A stretch of DNA of 64,000 nucleotides, from assembly GCA_947495915.1 (NCBI GenBank), contig CANMAW010000001.1, positions 62,001 to 126,000 of the forward strand. Direction: 5' to 3'. This DNA comes from Maribacter algarum (ex Lu et al. 2025) (nom. illeg.). GTDB taxonomy: Bacteria; Bacteroidota; Bacteroidia; Flavobacteriales; Flavobacteriaceae. The notes under the pieces were generated by a model. It made no database searches. It was not told the origin of the DNA and worked only from the letters and a program-made list of their open reading frames with translations. Below are positions 1 through 8,024 of this stretch, piece by piece (position 1 is the stretch's first letter; each line of letters begins with the position of its first letter). The translations under genes and the position numbers were made by a program.

Positions 1-1765
1 GAAACTCCTCCATTACCGGTTTCACCGTACTTTCAGGTAAATCTGCAATCTTTATATACATAAGTCCATCAACAGAATTATTAAATAGCGGATCGACATT
101 AAATGCAATTACCTTAGCATTTTGTTTAATGTACTTTTTAATTAAAACTGGTAAGCGAAGACTTCCTGGTTCAACTTCATCAATTAAACGATCAAATTTG
201 TTCAAATCAGCTTGGGTTTCATCAAAAACAAATTCTTTATCTGCGTCATTGAGCTTTACCTTAAATTCTTTTTTAGGACGAACGTACTGCGCCACATAAG
301 GGTCCCAATAATTCGATTTCATAAATTCAATCATCAAAGATTTTGAAAAATTTGAAAACTGATTACTAATACTTACACCACCAATCAAGTATTTATGTTC
401 AGGGTGTCTTAAGGTGGTATGCACAATTCCTTTCCAAAGCAGAAACAAAGGCATTGGTTTTTGCTGGTACTCTTTTATGATATAGGCCCTTCCCATTTCA
501 ATAGACTTCTGCATCATGTTAAAAAGCTCGGGCTCAAAGCGAAATAAGTCTTGCAAATAGAATCCGTCAATACCATGGGCCGCAAATATCTCAGAACCTA
601 AGCCCATTCGATATGCGCCAGCAATTACTTTCGCTTTATTATCCCAAAGAAACATATGATGATAATATGCATCAAAATTGTCGATATCAATGGAGTTATT
701 CGTTCCTTCACCAATTTCACGAAAAGTAATTTCACGTTGCCTGCCTATTTCCTTTAAGATAAACGGCATTTCATTCGCAGGAGCTAAGAAAACTTCGTAA
801 TTCTTGCTTTTAAGCAAACGTCGATCTTTTTCTGTGAGTTTTTCTATTTCTCCCTCTATGACCTCAGTACGAACTGCAGTTACTATTTTTCTTGGTTGTT
901 TAGGTATTTTAAGTGAGGTTGGTATTTGATCAATTAAACGCTCTCTAGCATAGGCATTTGATAGTATATAGGTTTTCTTTCTAAGAAGATCACTAAAGTC
1001 ATCTAATGTTTCTTGTTCTTGTTGCGCTTTTACAGAAATAGGCTGTCCAATTCTTACTTTAATGGGTCTATTTCTCTGGGTATAAACTTCTGAAGGAATC
1101 TTAGCGGTACGAAATACATCACTTATTTTTGCTAGTCGATAAAACAATTTGCTATTTCGTGCATGAAAGTAAATGGGTACTACAGGTACTTCTGCTTTTC
1201 TAATCAATTTTAAAGCTGCTTCTTCCCAAGGTTTATCTACTATTAATTTACCTTCTTTGTGTGTAGACACTTCTCCTGCCGGAAATATTCCTAAAGGATG
1301 CCCTGCTTTTAAATGTTGTAATGCGCTTTTGAATCCGGCGATACTACTTTTAACATCTTTTCTATTTTCAAAAGGATTTACAGGTATAATATGAGGTTCA
1401 ATGGGCACCATTCTTTGTAATAAGAAGTTGGTCATAACCTTATAATCAGAGCGTTGACCTAACAACAACTTAAACAAAATAATGCCATCAATAGCCCCCA
1501 AAGGATGATTTGATATCGTTATATATGGTCCCTCTTTTGGAAGTCGCTTAAAGTCTTCTTGCGGAATTTCGTAATCAATCTCATAATGCTCAAGAATAGC
1601 CTGGGCATATTCTTGAGCATCTAAATGCTTTACACTATCATAAAAGGTATTGATACTTGAAATTCTAGTGACTTTCATTAGAAACCAACCAATAAAGGTT
1701 CCAAAAAAGCCATACTTATCAAGGTTAATGGCTTTTGCCAATTCTTTCGCGGTCACTAAACCCAT
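1..1765 (-). CDS. Bifunctional PlsC-like / GNAT-like acyltransferase (OlsF-type aminolipid synthase), partial
   Basis: The gene runs off the left edge, so its C-terminus is missing; about 588 codons are open. Translating the minus strand from the ATG at 1765 gives an N-terminal lysophospholipid acyltransferase domain with the NHx5D-type motif (N86-H87, D93) and a second motif FPAGE at 161-165. From roughly residue 290 on it looks like the N-acyltransferase (hemolysin-like GNAT) domain found in ornithine- and glycine-lipid synthesis. Fused proteins of this type (OlsF, known from Serratia and Flavobacterium johnsoniae) N-acylate ornithine and then O-acylate the product, making phosphorus-free membrane aminolipids; the site of action is the inner face of the inner membrane. 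The domain order is seen; the amino-acid substrate (ornithine, glycine or other) is inferred from family and cannot be read here. Confidence 0.8.
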   Translation of the reverse strand, partial: MGLVTAKELAKAINLDKYGFFGTFIGWFLMKVTRISSINTFYDSVKHLDAQEYAQAILEHYEIDYEIPQEDFKRLPKEGPYITISNHPLGAIDGIILFKLLLGQRSDYKVMTNFLLQRMVPIEPHIIPVNPFENRKDVKSSIAGFKSALQHLKAGHPLGIFPAGEVSTHKEGKLIVDKPWEEAALKLIRKAEVPVVPIYFHARNSKLFYRLAKISDVFRTAKIPSEVYTQRNRPIKVRIGQPISVKAQQEQETLDDFSDLLRKKTYILSNAYARERLIDQIPTSLKIPKQPRKIVTAVRTEVIEGEIEKLTEKDRRLLKSKNYEVFLAPANEMPFILKEIGRQREITFREIGEGTNNSIDIDNFDAYYHHMFLWDNKAKVIAGAYRMGLGSEIFAAHGIDGFYLQDLFRFEPELFNMMQKSIEMGRAYIIKEYQQKPMPLFLLWKGIVHTTLRHPEHKYLIGGVSISNQFSNFSKSLMIEFMKSNYWDPYVAQYVRPKKEFKVKLNDADKEFVFDETQADLNKFDRLIDEVEPGSLRLPVLIKKYIKQNAKVIAFNVDPLFNNSVDGLMYIKIADLPESTVKPVMEEF

Positions 1766-1878
1766 TCACAATTAATTATTAGGAAGAAGTAAATATAATA
1801 AAATACCTAGTTGGGCGTGCAATTTAACACTTTCAATGACAACCTAAAATCAGATGTGTTGCATAGTACAAATTGATT

Positions 1879-3129
1879 CTATTTGATGACGAACTGTACG
1901 GTTTCAGTTCCTCTTTGCTCTAATAAAACTTCATGACCGTTCAATAACTTATTTATTGCCTCACTATTAAAATGGCGAATCGTATACAGCGAAACATCTT
2001 CTTGGCATTTTACCTTAAAACGGCTCTTAAGATTACTAAGAAGTTCGTCAAGTCTACCAAATTTATTATCGACACAAACAGAAAAACTAATTGCTGAGTT
2101 TTGTATTAAATCAACCTTCATTTTATACTCATGAAACATTTTGAATAGTTCACTAATACTATCTTCGACTATAAATGAAAAATCTAAGGAAGATAACTTC
2201 ATTAAAACTTGATTCTTTTTCACAATGAAACATGGCACCTTGGGTTCAATACCTACACCTTTACCAACTGTAGTACCTTTATCGAGCGGATTAACAAAAG
2301 ATTTTACATGCAGAGGGATTTCTTTACGTTGTAGCGGCTGCAAAGTTTTAGGGTGAATTACGGAAGCCCCATAAAAAGCAAGTTCAATTGCCTCACGATA
2401 TGAAATATTATTTAAAAGTTGGGTTTCCTTAAAATAACGAGGGTCAGCATTCAATACCCCTGGAACATCTTTCCAAATCGTAACCGAAGTTGCATTTACA
2501 CAATAGGCCAAAATTGCAGCAGTATAATCAGATCCTTCTCGACCTAAAGTGGTGGTGAAATTATTATTATCGCTTCCTAAAAACCCTTGTGTGATATTTA
2601 AGACCTTACGATCAATAGTTTCAGTAACTTTTTCCTGTGTTTTTTCCCAATCAACAGTGGTATCTCGGTAACTATCATCTGTTTTGATAAGCTCTCGTAC
2701 ATCCACCCAGTTATTTTTTAATCCAACTTCATTCAAGTAGGCACTAACAATTGTAGTTGAAACTAACTCTCCGTAACCCACTACTTGATCGTAAACAAAA
2801 TTATAGTGTGGTGATTTGTTCCACACCAAAAAGCCCTGAACCTCATCGAAAAGAGTTTTAACTTTAGTATGAATCTCATGGTTCTTGTTTTCAAATAAAT
2901 CAGCTAAAATATTATTATGAAAACTGATTACCTCTTGAATAACTGTTGCTACAGAAGTTTTATCTTCAAAATAAGCATTCACCACAGCCTCCATTGCATT
3001 TGTGGTTTTTCCCATGGCAGAAATAACCACTAGGGTTTTCTCATGACCGACTTGTTGCAAAACTTTATAAACGTTCTTTACTGCATCAGCATCTTTAACA
3101 GATGCTCCTCCGAACTTAAATACTCTCAT
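1879..3129 (-). CDS. Aspartate kinase (monofunctional)
   Basis: Phosphorylates aspartate to aspartyl-4-phosphate, the first step towards lysine/diaminopimelate, threonine and methionine. The N-terminal kinase signature KFGGAS is at residues 5-10; the central segments GREGSDYTAA, the WKDVPGV stretch and the ASVIHPKT stretch are typical of the aspartokinase catalytic core. The last 130 residues form the ACT-type regulatory region, so feedback inhibition by an end-product amino acid is likely. At 416 residues it is a stand-alone kinase, not fused to homoserine dehydrogenase. It lies 48 bases downstream of the GNAT gene on the same strand and probably shares its transcript. Which end product inhibits it cannot be told from sequence. 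Confidence 0.92.
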   Translation of the reverse strand: MRVFKFGGASVKDADAVKNVYKVLQQVGHEKTLVVISAMGKTTNAMEAVVNAYFEDKTSVATVIQEVISFHNNILADLFENKNHEIHTKVKTLFDEVQGFLVWNKSPHYNFVYDQVVGYGELVSTTIVSAYLNEVGLKNNWVDVRELIKTDDSYRDTTVDWEKTQEKVTETIDRKVLNITQGFLGSDNNNFTTTLGREGSDYTAAILAYCVNATSVTIWKDVPGVLNADPRYFKETQLLNNISYREAIELAFYGASVIHPKTLQPLQRKEIPLHVKSFVNPLDKGTTVGKGVGIEPKVPCFIVKKNQVLMKLSSLDFSFIVEDSISELFKMFHEYKMKVDLIQNSAISFSVCVDNKFGRLDELLSNLKSRFKVKCQEDVSLYTIRHFNSEAINKLLNGHEVLLEQRGTETVQFVIK

Positions 3130-3177
3130 AAGTAAAATGTAATTTTAAACGGTATTTCTAAGCATTAGAAATGATTA

Positions 3178-3657
3178 CTAAATATTTTCTAGAAATGCTG
3201 ACATTCCTTTTTCATCCAATTGAACTACATCCCAGTCACGCATGACTCGTGCCCCTTTTTTTTCATAGAAGGCAATTGCAGGTTCATTCCAATCAATGAC
3301 TTCCCAACTTATTCTTTTAACACCAAGTTGACTGCCATATTTTACGACTTCAGTTAACAAGGCCGAACCCAAACCAGTACCTCTCATTTTTTCAGTCACG
3401 ATTAGGTCTTCAAGGTGAATTACGGGTCCTTTCCAAGTAGAATATCTAGGATACACCAAAGCCATACCACCGATGCCATCTTCGGTATCGGCAACGAAAC
3501 AATGAAATAACTTTTCTTTTCCAAAACCATCTCTTTGTAAATCAGCTATAGTTACCTCAACAGCATCTTCTTCTTTTTCAAAAACGGCAAGTTCATGTAT
3601 GAGTTGCAATACTTCACTCATATCTTCCGTTTGTGCATTGCGTATATTAAAATTCAT
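3178..3657 (-). CDS. GNAT N-acetyltransferase (SSAT/thialysine acetyltransferase-like)
   Basis: A single-domain GNAT of 159 residues. The acetyl-CoA loop is visible as RGTGLGSAL (about 92-100), preceded by the conserved beta-strand with HLEDLIV, and followed by the C-terminal WNEPAIAFYEKKGA segment in which the Tyr is the usual general acid. The length, the HLEDL stretch and the WNxxAIxFYxxxGA end are the pattern of the spermidine/spermine acetyltransferase-like group, which acetylates small polyamines or amino acids in the cytoplasm. It is transcribed with the aspartate kinase and is divergent from fbp. The exact substrate is unknown. Confidence 0.8.
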   Translation of the reverse strand: MNFNIRNAQTEDMSEVLQLIHELAVFEKEEDAVEVTIADLQRDGFGKEKLFHCFVADTEDGIGGMALVYPRYSTWKGPVIHLEDLIVTEKMRGTGLGSALLTEVVKYGSQLGVKRISWEVIDWNEPAIAFYEKKGARVMRDWDVVQLDEKGMSAFLENI

Positions 3658-3769
3658 TGTGTTATAAATAAAACACGAAGTTATAAATTTAAAAGTATAA
3701 ATTTTTGCGAAAACGTTATAGCATCACAAAATATCGGATATTTGTACTCAAATCACACAACCTTAAACA

Positions 3770-4777
3770 ATGACTAAAAAAAATCAAACCTTAGGGGAGT
3801 TCATCATTGAAAATCAATCTTCTTTTCAATATTCATCTGGCGAACTTTCAAAATTAATTAATGCAATTCGATTAGCCGCTAAAGTGGTCAATCATGAAGT
3901 CAATAAGGCTGGCTTAGTAGATGTAATTGGAGCTGTTGGCGATACAAATATTCAGGGTGAAGATCAGCAAAAATTAGATGTTTTAGCTAATGACAAATTT
4001 ATTCAGACTTTGACAAATAGAGAAATTGTTTGTGGTATTGCTTCAGAGGAAGAAGATGATTTTATTAGTATTAATAGTCTTGATGAGAACCATCAAAACA
4101 AATACATTGTGCTAATTGACCCATTAGACGGTTCTTCAAATATAGATGTAAACGTTTCCGTAGGCACCATTTTTTCGATCTACAGACGAGTAACTCCTGT
4201 AGGAACACCGGTAACTTTAGAAGATTTTCTACAACCAGGTCACCAGCAGGTAGCCGCAGGCTATGTGGTTTATGGTACATCAACTATGCTTGTTTACACC
4301 ACAGGTGATGGCGTCAATGGTTTTACTTTGAACCCGGCGATTGGCACATTTTATTTATCGCATCCGAATATGCAGTTTCCGGAAGACGGAAAAATTTATT
4401 CTGTTAATGAAGGTAATTATGTTCATTTTCACCAAGGGGTTAAAGATTATATCAAATACTGTCAAGAAGAAGAAGGAGACCGCCCTTACACCTCAAGATA
4501 TATTGGTTCATTGGTTTCTGATTTTCATAGAAACATGATCAAAGGTGGAATTTATATGTACCCAAAAAGTAGTGTAACACAAAATGGCAAATTGCGTTTA
4601 CTATATGAATGTAACCCAATTGCATTTCTTGCAGAACAAGCAAACGGAATAGCTATTGGCGGTAAAAGTCGCATTTTAGATATTAAACCAACAGAGCTAC
4701 ATCAACGAGTACCGTTCTTCTGTGGTAGTCGAAAAATGGTTGAAAAACTCCAAGAGTTCTTAGCAAAATATCATTAA
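3770..4777 (+). CDS. fbp: Fructose-1,6-bisphosphatase, class I
   Basis: Hydrolyses fructose 1,6-bisphosphate to fructose 6-phosphate in gluconeogenesis. The metal-binding signature DPLDGSS is at residues 117-123, the acidic EEED that helps bind Mg2+ at 93-96, and the substrate-binding region with GGIYMYP and LLYECNP lies near residues 262-286. The length of 335 residues is normal for class I enzymes. The gene is monocistronic: it is divergent from the GNAT/aspartokinase pair across a 112-base gap and ends directly in a strong intrinsic terminator. The ATG at 3770 gives the expected N-terminus. Confidence 0.95.
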   Translation: MTKKNQTLGEFIIENQSSFQYSSGELSKLINAIRLAAKVVNHEVNKAGLVDVIGAVGDTNIQGEDQQKLDVLANDKFIQTLTNREIVCGIASEEEDDFISINSLDENHQNKYIVLIDPLDGSSNIDVNVSVGTIFSIYRRVTPVGTPVTLEDFLQPGHQQVAAGYVVYGTSTMLVYTTGDGVNGFTLNPAIGTFYLSHPNMQFPEDGKIYSVNEGNYVHFHQGVKDYIKYCQEEEGDRPYTSRYIGSLVSDFHRNMIKGGIYMYPKSSVTQNGKLRLLYECNPIAFLAEQANGIAIGGKSRILDIKPTELHQRVPFFCGSRKMVEKLQEFLAKYH

Positions 4778-4809
4778 AAAAAAGGGAGCTAAATAGCTCC
4801 CTTTTTTTT
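4776..4809. terminator. Bidirectional intrinsic terminator between fbp and the TerB-like gene
   Basis: A 10-bp perfect stem (4781-4790 with 4795-4804) closes a four-base loop. An A-run precedes it and a T-run follows it, so it can end transcription of fbp on the plus strand and of the convergent TerB-like gene on the minus strand. It overlaps the fbp stop codon. Confidence 0.9.
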
Positions 4810-4818
4810 CGCCGAATC

Positions 4819-5250
4819 TTAACGATTCATGTTTTTTATTTCATCAATAAAATTATCTTCATCAACACCTGCATGAACTAATTTCAAAGCTTTGTCAACC
4901 ACATAATTTACATTTGCAGTTGAGAAGCCTAAACCTACACACAAACGTTCAAGCATAGCCACTTGACGTTCACCCAATTCATGATCAGCATATACCATAC
5001 GTGCCAAATCATAAAGTCGTTCTAAACGTCGATCATAACTACTTGGCGGATTCACTGGATGAGTCTGATAATCCTTTAAAATCTCTTTATAATCACCTTC
5101 CGAAATATCTAGTTTTCTAGCCAAACGGTCTAAAAACGCTTTTTCGTCATCAGTAATAACACCATCGCTCATTGCTACTCGAACAATAGCTGCAAAATGG
5201 TCTTGATTTCTCTTTTGAAATCCACTATCAAAAAAATCTGCAATTGACAT
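4819..5250 (-). CDS. TerB-like (tellurite-resistance B fold) protein
   Basis: A 143-residue, mostly helical cytoplasmic protein. The stretch VRVAMSDGVITDDEKAFLDR (about residues 23-42) is the acidic, metal-binding helix-turn typical of TerB/DjlA-like domains, in which a DG followed by E marks the cation site. Members are linked to membrane stress and envelope sensing, but the partner of this one is unknown; tellurite resistance itself is not implied. It converges on fbp with the shared terminator between them and stands alone. A second small protein with a similar pattern lies at 15551-15868. Confidence 0.75.
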   Translation of the reverse strand: MSIADFFDSGFQKRNQDHFAAIVRVAMSDGVITDDEKAFLDRLARKLDISEGDYKEILKDYQTHPVNPPSSYDRRLERLYDLARMVYADHELGERQVAMLERLCVGLGFSTANVNYVVDKALKLVHAGVDEDNFIDEIKNMNR

Positions 5251-5349
5251 ATCTTTAATTTTAACAAAGCAAATATAATTTTTTTAAAGGTGAATTTTTA
5301 TATAACCATCAACTTTGTTTTACCTTCAAATTTGTAACTTCACGGGGCT

Positions 5350-6375
5350 ATGAAAAAACCTTTACTCGAATTTACGAAGAAGGGTATCTATTGTGAACAA
5401 GCAAAGGTATACCTAGACCCTTGGAAACCAGTTGACAAAGCAATTATTAGCCACGGCCATGCTGATCATAGCAGGTATGGACATCAACAATACATTACCC
5501 ATCGAAAAAATGTACCTATAATTTCACATCGCCTTGGTGCTATTAATGTTACCGGAAAAGAATGGGGAGAAACTTTTGTCATCAACAATGTAAAATTCTC
5601 ATTACATCCTGCTGGTCATATTATTGGATCATCACAAATTCGCGTGGAACACAACGGTGAAGTTTGGGTTTTTTCTGGAGATTATAAAACAGAAGATGAC
5701 GGAGTATCCATGCCATATGAAGCCCTAAAATGCAACACCTTTATCTCCGAATGCACCTTTGGATTACCGGCTTTTAAATGGACACCTCAGCAGGAAGTAT
5801 TTGCAGATATCAATCAATGGTGGCTTGAAAACAAACAAGAAGGAAAAACCTCTATTCTCTTCGGATATTCTTTAGGGAAAGCACAACGATTATTAAAACA
5901 TATCAATCCTGAAATTGGAAAAATATACACTCACGGCGCTATTGAAAATATAACAGAGGTATTGCGGCCTATGGTCGACTTTCCTGAAACCAATAGAATC
6001 ACAAAAGACACCAAAAAAGAAGAACTTCTAGGAAATATTGTGTTGGCACCGCCAAACGCACACGGCAGTAATTGGATTCGCAAAATGGTACCCTATGTTA
6101 CCGCTTCTGCTAGTGGTTGGATGACTTTTCGAGGTGCTCGCCGAAGAAGAGCTATAGACAAAGGTTTTGTGTTAAGTGATCACTGCGATTGGCAGGGCCT
6201 TTTAGAAAGCATTGAAGCTTCTAACGCTGAAAAAGTGATTTGTACACACGGTTATACCGAAATTTTTTCGCGCTACCTCAGAGAACAAGGCTATGATGCT
6301 CGTACAGAAGAAACACAATACGGCGATGAAATTCTTGAAACTGCTGAAGCCGATGAGATCAAAGCTGTTTCATAA
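5350..6375 (+). CDS. Ligase-associated DNA exonuclease (MBL fold)
   Basis: First gene of a four-gene DNA-repair operon. The metallo-beta-lactamase/beta-CASP-like metal motifs are intact: SHGHADH at 34-40, PAGHIIGSSQ at 87-96, FSGDYK at 108-113 and a late SDHCDW (about residue 277). The family is known as the exonuclease encoded beside an ATP-dependent ligase and an Lhr-type helicase; it is thought to trim DNA ends before ligation. The 341-residue length is typical. Thirty-eight bases separate it from the ligase. No signal peptide is present, as expected for a cytoplasmic nuclease. Polarity and damage specificity are not readable from sequence. Confidence 0.9.
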   Translation: MKKPLLEFTKKGIYCEQAKVYLDPWKPVDKAIISHGHADHSRYGHQQYITHRKNVPIISHRLGAINVTGKEWGETFVINNVKFSLHPAGHIIGSSQIRVEHNGEVWVFSGDYKTEDDGVSMPYEALKCNTFISECTFGLPAFKWTPQQEVFADINQWWLENKQEGKTSILFGYSLGKAQRLLKHINPEIGKIYTHGAIENITEVLRPMVDFPETNRITKDTKKEELLGNIVLAPPNAHGSNWIRKMVPYVTASASGWMTFRGARRRRAIDKGFVLSDHCDWQGLLESIEASNAEKVICTHGYTEIFSRYLREQGYDARTEETQYGDEILETAEADEIKAVS

Positions 6376-6413
6376 AATCAAAAAAATGCAATTGGCTAAT
6401 TGCTGAAAAAAAC

Positions 6414-8024
6414 ATGAAAGATTTTGCCTTATTAATAAAAACATTAGACAGCACGAATAAAACAACGCTGAAAGTAAAAGCCCTTACCGAATATTTTGAA
6501 AATGCCTCTGATGAAGATAAAGTATGGACCATTGCCATTCTCTCGCATCGCAGACCACCAAGACCCGTTAACACCACCTTGCTTCGTGAGTGGGCCTCCG
6601 AGCTCTCTAATATACCCCTGTGGCTATTTGAAGAGAGTTACCATATCGTGGGTGATTTGGCAGAAACCATTGCACTGGTAATTCCCTCAAGTACCGCTTC
6701 AACGGAAAAAAGCTTAACCCAGTTTCTCAAAGAAATGATCGCCTTAAAGAAGCAAGAGGAAGCTGATAAAAAGGCGTATCTCTATGAGAACTGGAAAACA
6801 CTAAGCTATTACGAACGCTTTGTTTTTACCAAACTAATCACCGGTGGTTTTCGCATTGGAGTAAGTCAAAAATTAATGACTCGTGCCTTAGCAAAAGCTA
6901 CCGAAATCGATGAAGATATTCTTGCCTATAAACTTATGGGCAACTGGAACCCTGATACAGTTACCTTTCAGGAATTAATTTTAGAAGAAAATGAAAATGA
7001 CTACCTCTCCAAACCTTACCCATTTTACTTAGCTTATGCAGTTGAAAATGAAGTTGAAGATTTAGGTGAAATTCGCCATTGGTCTACCGAACACAAATGG
7101 GATGGTATTCGCGCACAGGTCATTTTACGAAATGATGAGATTTTCGTGTGGAGTCGTGGCGAAGAATTGGTGACTGATAAATATCCAGAGTTTCAATCAT
7201 TTATTAGAAAAATACCGAACGGTTCAGTAATCGATGGAGAAATTTTACCTTTTCCAGAGGATGGCATAGGCACTTTTAACGATTTACAAACTCGTATTGG
7301 CAGAAAAACGGTATCAAAGGCATTACTAAAAAAGGTACCGGTAATTTTAATGGCGTATGATCTTTTAGAATGGGATGGTGTCGACATTCGTAAACTGCCT
7401 TTTCAAGACCGAAGAAATAAGCTACATTCGCTCTTCGAATTGGCTTCAAAATCTGACCTCTACCCTACCCTACAGTTATCGCAAACCATGTATTTTGATT
7501 CTTGGGAAGAAGTTTCTTCAGAACGCACAAGGGCACGCGAAATGCACAGCGAAGGTTTGATGTTAAAACGAAAAGATTCTCCGTATTTGGTTGGCCGAAA
7601 AAAAGGAGATTGGTGGAAATGGAAATTAGACCCATTGACCATTGACGCCGTGTTAACCTATGCCATGCGAGGTCACGGTCGGCGAAGTAATTTATTTACT
7701 GATTATACTTTTGCTTTATGGAACGAAACCGAAAGCGGTGAAAAAGAACTGGTCACTTTTGCCAAGGCCTATTCGGGACTTACCGATGCTGAATTTAGAA
7801 AAGTGGACGCCTGGATTAAAAAAAATACTTTAGAGCGGTTCGGTCCTGTTCGATCTGTTACCCCCCACCATGTTTTTGAAATTGCCTTTGAAGGCATTGC
7901 CTTATCCAAAAGACATAAGAGCGGAATTGCCACGCGTTTTCCAAGAATTCTACGATGGCGACAAGACAAAAACATACATGAAGCCAATACGCTTAAAGAT
8001 CTCAAAAAGATGATAGTTTCATGA
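6414..8024 (+). CDS. ATP-dependent DNA ligase (damage-response type)
   Basis: Seals nicks using ATP. The adenylated lysine is K228 in the motif KWDGIR (228-233); later nucleotidyltransferase motifs are also seen, including DGEILPF (about 273), EGLMLKRKDSPY and WWKWKLDP, followed by an OB-fold C-terminal part. The N-terminal 200 residues form the DNA-binding domain of LigB-like archaeal/bacterial ligases. With 536 residues and this neighbourhood it belongs to the group often called 'cisplatin damage response' ligase. The last four bases overlap the helicase start (ATGA), indicating translational coupling. It supplements the NAD-dependent housekeeping ligase, which is not in this window. Confidence 0.92.
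   Translation: MKDFALLIKTLDSTNKTTLKVKALTEYFENASDEDKVWTIAILSHRRPPRPVNTTLLREWASELSNIPLWLFEESYHIVGDLAETIALVIPSSTASTEKSLTQFLKEMIALKKQEEADKKAYLYENWKTLSYYERFVFTKLITGGFRIGVSQKLMTRALAKATEIDEDILAYKLMGNWNPDTVTFQELILEENENDYLSKPYPFYLAYAVENEVEDLGEIRHWSTEHKWDGIRAQVILRNDEIFVWSRGEELVTDKYPEFQSFIRKIPNGSVIDGEILPFPEDGIGTFNDLQTRIGRKTVSKALLKKVPVILMAYDLLEWDGVDIRKLPFQDRRNKLHSLFELASKSDLYPTLQLSQTMYFDSWEEVSSERTRAREMHSEGLMLKRKDSPYLVGRKKGDWWKWKLDPLTIDAVLTYAMRGHGRRSNLFTDYTFALWNETESGEKELVTFAKAYSGLTDAEFRKVDAWIKKNTLERFGPVRSVTPHHVFEIAFEGIALSKRHKSGIATRFPRILRWRQDKNIHEANTLKDLKKMIVS

Noticed and set aside
1173-1394. Plus-strand frame of 73 codons at the left end
   Set aside because: It lies antisense inside the acyltransferase gene, whose minus-strand frame carries clear family motifs.
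3595-3777. Plus-strand frame of 60 codons overlapping the GNAT start and fbp start
   Set aside because: It covers the divergent promoter region and the ends of two well-supported genes, and has no recognisable protein features.
4819-5250. Calling the TerB-like gene a tellurite-resistance determinant
   Set aside because: No other ter genes are nearby; the fold alone does not support a resistance function.
6388-6403. 6-bp hairpin between exonuclease and ligase genes
   Set aside because: Too weak and without a T-run on the plus strand; does not argue against operon read-through.
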